Shown: positions 12,072 to 22,800 of the stretch, in pieces
Layout of the letters: each line of letters starts with the position of its first letter
How positions within the stretch are numbered: the first letter of the stretch is position 1
Assembly: GCF_021134715.1 (NCBI RefSeq)
Contig: NC_060028.1
Location: 9,771,482 to 9,835,481, forward strand
Source: Daphnia pulex
Lineage: Eukaryota > Arthropoda > Branchiopoda > Diplostraca > Daphniidae
Direction of reading: 5' to 3'
DNA: 64,000 nucleotides
Notes under the pieces: generated by a model
Databases searched by the model: none
Seen by the model: only the letters and a program-made list of their open reading frames with translations
Told to the model about the DNA's origin: nothing
Position numbers and translations under genes: made by a program

Positions 12072-15000
12072 ATGGAACTTGGAATAGTCTTTCTCTGTAA
12101 GTTGATTCTCGTTTATCTCTTGAACACTCTTAAGAAAACATTTTTGCGGGTAGAAAACTTTCAACGATCTCTGCTTACCGTCCGAAACTTTTTATTATTA
12201 AACTTGGAAAAATTTTATAAGGCAATGATGAAATTTTTTCTTTTTTTGTCTGTGGGGTGTTTCCGCCGGAAAAACGATTTCGGCTCGCTTGAAAAGATCC
12301 TCCAAACGTCGTGAAGGGGAAAGCAGCTCGACGTTTTCCGCCAATAGTTTCTCGTTTAAGCGAAAAAAGCTTATAGCGTCGTCGTAATGATCTCGGTTGA
12401 CGTCGTTGGTGTGTTTTTTACTGGACATTTTACCCCCACCAAAAGTTATAAATAATAGTAACACACACACGATCAAGAGCGAGGGGGGGGAAATCCACTG
12501 CGACACGCAGCTGTTTTTGTTGTAGTTAGTTGGATCTTAATTCTCATCTAATGGAGACGGACAGCTGTGAAACAAACTGAACAAACGGCCACTTGGCGTT
12601 GACATGTGGCGGTGAGTTTCGACTGTCATCTCTTTCACTTAAAAGCTCTTTAAAAAGTAAAGAAAGAAGACAAAGAAATTGTTTCAAATGGTCGTTAAAA
12701 GTAAAGAAACATCGTCAGTTGCTCACCACAAACAGGCACCCGACCGAGTTTATAAAAGAAGAAAAAAAGGGGGGAGAGAAAAAGATATACATTTAATACT
12801 TCAAAAGAGAGAGATCCGCTCGGTTTGGCAAGTGGGATGCGCCCGGAACGGCCCTATATAGACTCGCCATCCACCAGCCTACACACACTACAAACAGTTG
12901 CTCCATCGTTGGCCAGTCACGCCCCGTTCGTTTTCTGTAGCCGTAATTGGATTTCGGGAGTGTCTGGACCAAGCCAAAAAGACAAGTTTTTCTTCTTCTT
13001 GGACGGAATTCCGCACGGCGGTTTTCAACCGATCTCCTTGGTGTCGTTCTCGGGCAATTGCGGATCAAAAATAACAATCGAATATTACAGTAATCATCTC
13101 CTCCGTGAATAAGGCTTCCTATTAAAGTTACAACAGGGTCGCCCAGTCGAAAATGATGTTATAAAAAAGTGTAATCACAAGAATCCTGGAAGTGTTATAC
13201 TACCTGATCCCAAGGACGGTCGCGCAATTGTTTTCGTTGGCCATTTTTGGGGTATCAACACGTTCCGGATTATCCCTTGCGTCAAGGGCATTTACATGTG
13301 TTAACATCAAGGGCATAAACATTTTTGTTCTGTCCTTCTCTCGGTTGAATAAGGTGCAAAACTACCATCGTGTACTTTTATAGGCAAATGACCTGCCGGG
13401 GCTTTTTAGCAGGCTCCCTTTTTTGATTTTCTAACTCGATTAGCAGCACTCTTGGCAACTAAAGCCCAAATGATGGAATACACGTACGTATGTATCTACG
13501 CTGCGAAAACCTCCAGGCAACAACAAGTAGAGAGGCTTTATTTTTCATTTCAATCAAAAACATTTTAAAAGGCCTCTCTGACATAACCGCAGGGTTCTTC
13601 ACGTCCGTCTTTGTCTAGAAACTTGAAGCTCTTTGAAGACTAGCGAGAAGTTGAGATCACGTTTCGGCGCCGCTATCCAACAACAGCGACGCTTAGGTTT
13701 CAGGTATAAAAACATTGGGAAAAAAACAAGATTCAAGGTCTTCTCTTGACGAACGAAAATAATGAGGGGCTTTCCAATTAATTGGCAGTGACATTGATTG
13801 GATTCGATCACCTCTTAGCCTAGGTCCCTTGAGCCATCTCGAATGAATGATTTTGTTATTTGAGCTCTACTACTAGTAGGGAAAAGAAGAGGTTGCCATG
13901 GTGACGTTTAATTCCTCGTATTCAGCCAAGCCTACCGTCGCCTAAAACTCTATTGTCTCCCATTTCCAAGAATAGGATCAGTTCAGTTTAGTTTTTCATC
14001 GATTTTGGAAGAGTTTCTAAATCGCCTAATAATAGTTTGAGTGTATATAGTACGTAGAAAGCTTATCATCAAGATTCATGAGGATTTCACACGGTTGTTA
14101 AGTCGTTCCACGGTGGAAGTATAGTGTATCGCATTTAGGAGAAAAATTAGAGAAAATGTCAAGACGACGACGAAGGGAAAACTAAAAAAAAGTAGAACCA
14201 CAAAATTGGACGCCGTAGTAGATTAACCGGTCTGATGATCTGCTATAATTTTTTGTTATTGTATTTTTCAAAATTTTCTAATGAACAATTATTTTGTCAT
14301 TGTAGACTCGTTGCTGCTTGTCACAGCGAGATCACAACCGGCTCTAAGCGGTTCAACGCATCGTGACGAATGGCCTGAATCGCCACCGCTGGCTGCTGGG
14401 CCAAATGAAGAACGGATCGATCCGTTGATGAGAGGCCGCGACGAAAACCCCGTAATAACGTCATCCGCTCTTGAAGAACAATTGAAGAATGACGCAAATT
14501 CAGTCAGCGTGTCTGACGTAACTCGCGTCCATCGGACCATTTCAGATGTGACAGGAAGAGGAAAGCGACGATGGAAGAAACGAGCCGCGGAAATCCTAGT
14601 CGGCACGAGCGTCAAACATCAGGTGGCCGGCGTATCCTCGGCCATTTTGCCGCCGGAAACGTCCACGCAGCCGCCACCACCACCAGTGACGTCCGTGTCT
14701 AATTCGACCCATGTCCCCGATTCATCATCGCAGACTGCGGAGGAGTCCGTCGAGCCCAGCAGCTCTGAACCTGCGACAACTTATTTCCTATCATCCAGCA
14801 CTCCTAGCACTCCCACTACATTGATGGAAACCACTGCATCCGTCACCGGTGTCGACCTCCCCTTATCGTCGTCGTCCATTCAACCCGAGCTACAAGATGA
14901 ATCGGTCCAGTCATATCAGACCGTTTCAACTTCTGCTCAGAGTTCGACAACAACTACATCAACTACTACACCAGCCAACAGCAATGCGGATGAATATGTT

Positions 15001-16167
15001 GCGGACGATGCGTCGAGTAGTTCGTCGACGACGGACGCCAATTTGGACGACGAAGAGACTACAATAGTCACAGATCAAATTACCATTTCGCCATCGCCGA
15101 TTCAGCATCCGGAAATGGAATCTGAACATGCCAACACTTGGCCCGCTTTGATGGACCAAGTTAATAACCATCCGACGACGACGACTAGTCCCGACACTTC
15201 AGCCCGACCGTTGCTAGCCGTGTCATCTGTCGTGGCCGTTGGACGGGCCCTGTCACAAGAAGAAAGCGTTCCATGGCCGGAAGCCAAGTCGACGAAAGTG
15301 ATTGGCACAATCATCGAAGACATTCACGGACCTTTCAGCGATGGCGTTTCCTCCGTCAGCACCATCAGCCCGGATGTCCTTACTAGCAGTGGAATCGCTG
15401 CCATCGTCATGTGCATTTTCCTGGTTCTGGTGACTACAGCCGGTGAGTCAAATTTTCAGGCGATACAAGAAAAAAGAAAAATACAAAATCGTTAGGATTT
15501 GATGGCTGCGTCAGGTGGCCAAGCGCAGCCGGTTTTATATTAAAAAAACAAGTAGAGAATCCATTTTTCTGTTGTTGTGGGGAGCCATATCAAGGCGGAT
15601 AAATACGAATAAGACTAATGTGAGAGCCTTCCTTTCTTTGTTGTGACGACAGGTGCCAGTGGATATTGGTGGTACCGTCGGCGTTACCTGCTGAACCGTC
15701 CCGAAACGCTGAGCGAACGCTACGCTCCGTCCGAGACGGGCCTGGGGGCTGCCGACGACATTTTCCGCGTCGGATACGTCCATTCTCCCGAACTTCCGAG
15801 GGTATGTTTTGAATGAAAGGAAAAAAAAGAAAAATCCTTATAATTAATTTAGTCTCTGATTTTCTTACACGCCGCCGCTGCGGTCGTTCAACTGTTCTTT
15901 TTCTTTTTGCAATCGAAAATTAGTTTTTTTTTTGTTTCTTTCCGTGACTTGATTGGCAACTGTGGAAACCGAAACGGTGACGACGAGGTTCTTTTCATCT
16001 TACACAAACTCATGGCCTACTTTTCTCTCTCTTTCTCTCGTCCCACTGAATAGCAGGACAGTTCAGAAGAGATGTATTCCCTCGATAATGACTCCTTCTT
16101 GACGAGCCTGGAAGCCATGACGATTCCTACCTACTGGACCGAGACCATCAAACATACTAAACTATAA
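12072..16167 (+). CDS. mucin-like type I single-pass membrane protein, function unknown
   Basis: Four exons read in phase: 12072-12096, 14306-15442, 15653-15801 and 16057-16167, giving 473 residues. The first exon has a GTAAGT donor and supplies only eight codons plus one base. Joined to the acceptor at 14,305 it makes a typical signal peptide, MELGIVFLYSLLLVTA, which is why I prefer this start to the ATG at 14,281. Residues ~25-365 are a Ser/Thr/Pro-rich ectodomain with a basic cluster (GKRRWKKR) near residue 100. A hydrophobic segment at ~369-391 is followed by WWYRRRY and an ~80-residue cytoplasmic tail ending in a Leu/Asp-rich block (EMYSLDNDSFLTSLEAM) and HTKL. The tail looks like the constrained part and may be a docking surface. 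I do not recognise the family. The last exon has a NAGNAG acceptor (tagcag at 16,051-16,056), adding or omitting one Gln. Confidence 0.82.
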
Positions 16168-17463
16168 TAAAGTTAGTTAGCCCCTATTTTATTCTTCGCC
16201 TTGGAGCTGCATTTCACTGGAAATTGGCCTACTACAGACACGACAGTCATGGGAAGGAAGAACAAATCTTTTGTGTTTCAAACCACAATCGAGTTACATT
16301 CCGACGGTTGGGCAACACATATAGACATAGCAGCCGAGTGATGACTTCGCGTATATTCATATTATATATATATATACTGAGCGTATTGATTATTGTGTCG
16401 AGCGGTGTGTGTGTGTGTGTAGTGTAGTGTGCGAGTGTGTAGAGAGGAAAAAACGGGACAGGCACAATTTATATGGTGCGCACGTTAGAGATGCCTGCCC
16501 AAGTTATATACGTACTACGTCAGTGTACCGGATGAGTTGTGCTGTGTTAACTGTAGACGTATCATCAGCAGCATCACCATTCCAGAGACTTTAAAAGAGT
16601 TACTTTTTAATGCGATTCCATCCGAGTTGTAGTACATTCCTACTACTTTTCTTAACCTGTTTGGCCTGAAAAAGAAATTAGGAACAAGTTTACTCTATCC
16701 TGCCCACATAATACCGTAAGTAATTATTTAGTAGAGGTATATTTATACTTAAGTCTAATCATATTTCATTTGAAAATGAAAAATTTTAAAATTTGATTTC
16801 GTGTGTCTTAAACAAAAAATTATACTTTTGACTCGACTATAAACATACGGGTTGGGTAAAAAAAACGTAATGGGGTCATTCTTGATGACGATAGGAGAAG
16901 AAAAAAAATTCCGTCTTTTATTGTTATTGGGGAATTTACCGACTCCCGTTTCCCCTTCTCGGATGTTCCGAGTAATAAACTTTTACCTAATAGACCCTGG
17001 GTAGGAAAATGTTTATTTTTCGGCTGAAAAATTCTCGTTTATGTATACAATATATATATTTACATATAAACATAATATTAACCTAATCGCTCACCCCATT
17101 TATTTTGTTTTTTAACATTGTTTTCGGTGTGTCTGTACCGTATTTTTGTTTCTTTTGAATCTGTGGTCCCTCATCTTATAACCGCGCGCGTCTCCTGATC
17201 TCGTTCTCTGAATTGTTTCGTTTTCTTTCCCGATTAAATTCTTTTGTAACCCGCAATACACTTGTACGCATATCGATCAAATAATATTCCGTGTCCCCGT
17301 TGTATGCTTTAAACAACTTGAAAGTAAAAACATTTATTCATTTTGTGTTAGTGCTGAAGGCTACACAGGAACTCTTTGTTGAAAATGATTTAAAAAATCT
17401 TTTAAGAAAATAGGAACTTTGCAAAAGGTAAAATGATACAATTGGACATCAGCTCAGAATAAC
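16168..17463. other. intergenic, convergent 3' ends
   Basis: This separates the + strand membrane-protein gene from the - strand GLTP gene. It is AT-rich, with AATAAA-like motifs near 16,167 and 16,973, TA and GT microsatellites (near 16,365-16,430), and no supportable gene. Confidence 0.5.
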
Positions 17464-18380
17464 CTATACTTTAACGTCTAAATTCAAATTGTACGTTACG
17501 TACAACCGGTTTATAATGGCCACGTTTTTCTTCAAGTTGACAAGAACTTCTTCCATTTGTGCCAGTACGATGGATTCCATGTCCGTTTTCCCGAGGGCTA
17601 GGCTCAGTAACAGATCTCGCCTCCAAGGGCAAGCCCTAGAGACAAGCTGCCGTGCAACAAATGCACAATGTAAGGTTAAAAAGAGTCTGACATGTAAAAA
17701 AGGACAAGGACTTGCATTGAATATTTGTTGAACCATCCAGCCATGGTATTTTTTTAGTGTCTTCTCATATGCTTGGAGACAAAGGGGCCTCAAATCCTCA
17801 TTAGCTGTTCCATTCTTGCTGTCACATACAATATCATCAATGAATACCATGGTGAACTCAAGAGCTCTGCAAGGATACAAAGTACGAGTTAGTAAGGTGT
17901 TTTCAACGTATTTTAGTTAAGTATTATAGCACCGTTTTAACCAAAGCAGTGCATCAATGGCAATGGACTCTGTTGAATTAGCCTCTAGTAAAATTATATC
18001 ATTCACATAGACCACTTTCCCAGGGTTATCTTCTATAAACTTTCTCAGTTTCTACAAAAAGAAAATGTCAAAACGGTAAAATTAGAGAGAGGAACTGTAT
18101 TCTAGAAAACAGAAGTAATTAGGTTTAATTTACCTTGACATTTCCTGCTATGTCTGACTGAACAGGAGTAAAAACAGTTCCTAGAATCCCTGTATGTGAG
18201 CATTAAGACAGTTAATTTTCTATACTAACCAAAAAGTTGCATGTTTGGAAAACCAAAAAAGTTGGCAAGGTGGGTAGAAGCCAATAAAAATTCATCGGCG
18301 CTGATTTTTTCATCCTCGGTGGGTCCAGGAAAAGGAGAATTAGATTGAGTGAAAAAAGTCTCAGATTTGACATCAGCCAT
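17464..18380 (-). CDS. GLTP: glycolipid transfer protein (GLTP)
   Basis: A cytosolic protein that moves glycosphingolipids between membranes. Five exons on the minus strand: 18380-18254, 18189-18134, 18051-17933, 17866-17716 and 17646-17464. They give 211 residues, against 209 in human GLTP as I recall. The glycolipid-headgroup residues of the family are present: D55 and N59 (SDIAGN), W98 (LLWLKR) and H142 (KKYHGW). The C-terminus (NLNLDVKV) matches the family ending. The last intron (17,647-17,715) is 69 nt with a GC donor (GCAAGT) and AG acceptor. It has no stop and a length divisible by three, so retention would insert 23 residues, but only its removal gives a gap-free match around IFNLVSRACPWRRDLL. 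The first intron can be 64 nt (donor after 18,254) or 40 nt (donor GTTAGT after 18,230). I chose 64 because 40 nt is unusually short and the shorter protein fits better. The frame stays open upstream to an ATG at 18,584. Confidence 0.93.
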
Positions 18381-19895
18381 TGTGTTTAAATATTTAAAAG
18401 GACTATGTGATCGTGAATATTGTGTTCCTATGTGCTTGAAAATACTATGTTCTCTGATAAGCTCACTTCCGGCATTTACTAGGCAGGAAATAATCAGCGC
18501 GTCTAATCTTTGTTTTTGTTTTTGTAATAAGCAACTAAAGGTTTTTGAAGTTGCCCCAATTCCCAAGTGAAAAAATGTTTTCATAACGAACTTGAGGCGT
18601 TGCCAAACAAAAAATGTGTGAAATTAAAATTTTTAAGACCAGTTTTAATTTCCTTGTTCTTACAATTAAATTCGGTTGTAATATTAATTATACTGCTTAA
18701 ATGTGAAATTAAGATCCATTTCAAATGTTGATTGCCCAATAGATTAAAGAATATGACCAATAAAGTCATCAGAGGGAATCTCCTGAGTGAGTAGGAAATA
18801 AAGAAGAAAAAAAAAGCTTTGTGTGACACACCACAAAACAATTCCCGTAGATGTATCGTCTCACTTATTTCACTTCGACGGCGATTCGTTCCAGACTCCA
18901 GTCCAGTTCCGCGGTTGCAGTTCTGTCGTATAATGGGTCAGTAAATGTCGTCATTACATTACTCTAGCTTTTGATGGCAGGGAAGGAAAAACAAATTTAA
19001 TTTATGATTCACTCTATTGCAGTAACAGAGAGCAATCGACGAAGAGTACGTGAGAAAATAGCCATTGTTATAGGACAAACCAAAAAAACTCTTTCTCTTT
19101 TCTTCCTATCCTACTTTCTATTATCCTCCCATGATTCTCCTTTTTTCAAATTTGTAAGCCGATAACTCACAAGCCGATAACTAAGAAATGTATATCCAAG
19201 CGATTGAAAATTACGTGTAAATAAGAAATCATTGCAAGTCTTTCGAAAAGAAAATTCATATTTTATTTTTTGTCAATTTTTTGTAGTTTAGACGTTTGCC
19301 TCCAGGTGGATTTAAAAATGGCAACGACGCCATCTTTGAGTTAACATTCCAAATCAATGCAACTTAATTCGAATGAGTTCACAGAAATAACGAAGAATAA
19401 AAAATAATCCATCAAGAGAATTTTTTTAATAATTTAACGTGTATTTCAGTTTTATTTTTCATCAGGCAATCTCAAAGAAAGAAACCGACGCGATACGCAA
19501 TTATTTCAGCTCCATCTGGCGGTTGATCGTCCTACCTTCGTATGTCCTCTATTCCCCATCCCCCACACAGTGAGACGGCAACGAGACGCCGAAGCTGAGT
19601 CGAATTATTCATACGAAAATCTGAGAAATTGCGTCTGTCTATCACCTGTGATCCAAATCTTGTACTAATAGCAATGACGATTCCCGACTTATTTTGAAAG
19701 TGTTAATTATAAATAAGGGACGTTTTGTTTCACATCAGTGAAAAGTTGTTTTCAGTTCATCATATTTGAAACTTGTCCAAGTTTTGTAGCAGTAAATGAA
19801 TGAACCAACGTTAAAATTGATGTGACATTGACGTCCCCCGGTTCTGGCATCATGCGAAGTTGAATTATTCAATAAAAGTTGCTAGAATTTTCAAT
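18381..19895. other. divergent intergenic region (GLTP / AT-hook gene promoters)
   Basis: About 1.5 kb between two genes transcribed away from each other, so it should hold both promoters. It is AT-rich. A more GC-rich patch near 18,850-18,930 could be a leader exon. No gene or clear core-promoter pair is supportable. The GLTP frame has no stop back to an in-frame ATG at 18,584. Confidence 0.45.
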
Positions 19896-22800
19896 ATGGA
19901 AGGAATTGTTGTTCCAGAACCCCAAGTTTTGGAAACCAATTCAGAGGTCGAAGTCAATCAGTTAGCTGATGTTGAGCAGTCTAACAATGTTCATTCTAGT
20001 GAAAGCTTGGTGCCAAATATTAGCAGTGATGTTGTGTCAACTGGGGATGTCAGTATGGCTGCCATGGCTGCAAGCCCTAGTGAAAATGTACTGAATGAAG
20101 ACAAAGAAGATTGCAGTCAAGGTGCTGATTTAGAACAAGTTTCAAGCTCTACTGAATCATTCACTGGTCAATGCAGGGATGTCTTGCCATCTGTCAATCA
20201 TCAAATGGTGGTAATTCCGAACATGGAACCGTATTTGGAAGATGGATCTCTAGATGGAACATCCAAAGAACTTCAAGATCCTACATCTACCAATGGAAAT
20301 CTAGCGATGGAAGATAACTCCAATCCGGACCCCACTTCCAACCATGTTGATTCAGCAGATCCAGAAGTAACCCTTGTGCAAGAAAACAGGGAGGATAATC
20401 TGGAATCAAATTTGAATTCAGGTGCTTGCCAACACTCTGAAGAAGTTACAATAAACTCCGACAGCACTGAAACTGCTCTTAATAATGGGACAACACCTGA
20501 TGATGAACAGGTGGCTAGCTGTAGCAATCAGCTGATTGAAAAGGCCACCCCTGCAATAAGTGATGATGCACCTGTCATAGCAGACACTGAAGAATATGGC
20601 ATTGCATCAGTTCCATTAACTAGCGAAGATGTTGTGCCTGGAAACGACAGCGTTGGTTCAGAATTACAAACGGCTAACGTTGAACCTGGAATTGCCGAAG
20701 CTGAATCTGCCGAGCAATTCAACAGTATTGATGAAAGTGCAACAACCCATTTCACAGCAGGAGAAACGTATTCGGAAGGTGATGTCATTAACGAAGACCA
20801 AAGCCTCGTGACCTCACTGTCTCAAACAGAGATGACATCTCATTCCGAAGTATCCAACAGTGTTGCTGATTGCACAACAGAAGCAAACTGTAACGAGATG
20901 GAACACGGAGAAAATGCCCCAGAATCTGCATGTCAACTACTAGAAGTAAACGAAGGATTAGGAGAAGCTGCAGTCTTGGAAAGTGATTTCGCCGATTCTA
21001 GCACACTCGAAATTGAAGAACGGGAATTGGTCGCTACTGATGCAGAAGCATCCGAAATTCAACCGGAAGATTTGAATGGTATTCCTGATCCTGAAACAAG
21101 TGAATCATTCGCTGTAGTTGAGCCTGAACATTTGGAAAATGGAATTTGTGTCCCCGAAGTAGTAACCGTGGATTCCAGTGTTGATGATACGATTCAGGAG
21201 CATGTTGATCGTACACCATTGGAAGGCACGTCGAGTACGCTTGTATGTGGTAGCTATGAAAGCGAGTGCATCGAAGGAGGGAACGTCGAAGAGAATGTAG
21301 AAGCCAACCAGGCAGATAGTGGAGTCCCAGAAAGCGACTTTGTTGATGGCGGAGCTACAGAGAGTGACTTTGTTGATGGAGGAACCGCAGAAGGCGATTT
21401 TGTTGATGGCGGAACCACCGAAGGTGATTTTGTTGTTATTGGAGCTGTTGAATCCGAATTAGTGAATGAAGAAGCCATGGAAACTGACCAGATTCAAGCT
21501 GGAACTATAGAAAATGATGCACCAACTGTAGAAGCTGACCCAATCGACGAGCAAGTTGGTGAGCCTGATGAAAGCCAAGGTATTACCCTTGACAATCCCG
21601 TCGCAACTGAACAAGGCGAAGTTATTTATGGCGATCCCGTTGAAAGTGGAACGATCGAGGAAGAGTCTACTGAAGCACAATCCGTTGACACGCAATTAAT
21701 GGAAGCACATCTCATTGGAGCTCAACCTGTTGAAGTTCGGCCAGGTGACGAAGGAGTCGATTCCAGTTACTATATGAATTCAGTCGACATTGAACAGCCG
21801 GATGGAGCTATCGTGGAAGGAGTGGAGGCTTCTGCAGACCTCGAGAATCCAACGTCTTCTCATCTGGAAACTAATTATGGAGACAATGAGGTGGAGAATT
21901 CTGAATTGATTAACATGGACACGAACATGTCGAACCCGACTGCTGTCTGCGAAGCTGATAGTTCGGCTGCAGGGATGGAAGAACCCGCCTACGAGACGCA
22001 GCAAATGGTTGACACGCAGAACGTTTACGTAGTGGAAGACGGTCGGTTGACTCTCAATTCTGTTCAGCCATCAAATTCCATCAATAATTATCACAACGCC
22101 GAGAATGCCATGTTGGTAGAGATGGCTCCTCTTTCTACCGATGGATCTTACGTCGATTCTCAGGTCTGTTTAATAATTTTTCGCTGCATGAATTGTTTAA
22201 TAAAATATTTTGTTGATTCATAGGTGAGTTATGTCGACGCTGGGCAAGAAGGAATGATAACAGATGCACAGGCTGCTGAACTTTTAATGAGGGTTAGTGA
22301 ACATAGACCCATGTCTCTACAGTCACTTCAGCAAGATTCTTCTTCATCTTCCGGCCCTTACGTCCAGGTGCAATTAGCACAGACCGTAGATGGTATTACC
22401 CATCTTGTAGAAGTTCCTGTTTCAGCCCTTGCCGGCTACGGTCTGTCTTCCACGTTAGTCTATTCGACGTCGGGAGGAGGTAGCTCTGGAAGTGGAGGTT
22501 CGGATATGAATACTTGGGTGCAAATGCATGAAAATGCTAATAACATGGAACAACATCATCTTCGCACGGAAAATAAGTTTTCAGATATTGTGTCTGCCTC
22601 GATAGAAGCCATCGGCTTCCCAGAATCTTCTACTCCCGGAGCCAACATCTTATCTCAAGCTGAGCAGATTTTAATTGCCTCTGAAAATGCCGCTCAAGAA
22701 TCTGCGGCGGCAGCAGCTGCGTCTAGCAACTTCGAGTTTGATGAAAGCTCCAATTCTTCCATTACGTTAATCAACGATAAAGCCACTACTTCCTACCCCA

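Noticed and set aside
12855-12861. TATATAG motif in the first intron of the membrane-protein gene as an alternative promoter
   Set aside because: No initiator or downstream coding start fits, and AT-rich introns contain such motifs by chance.
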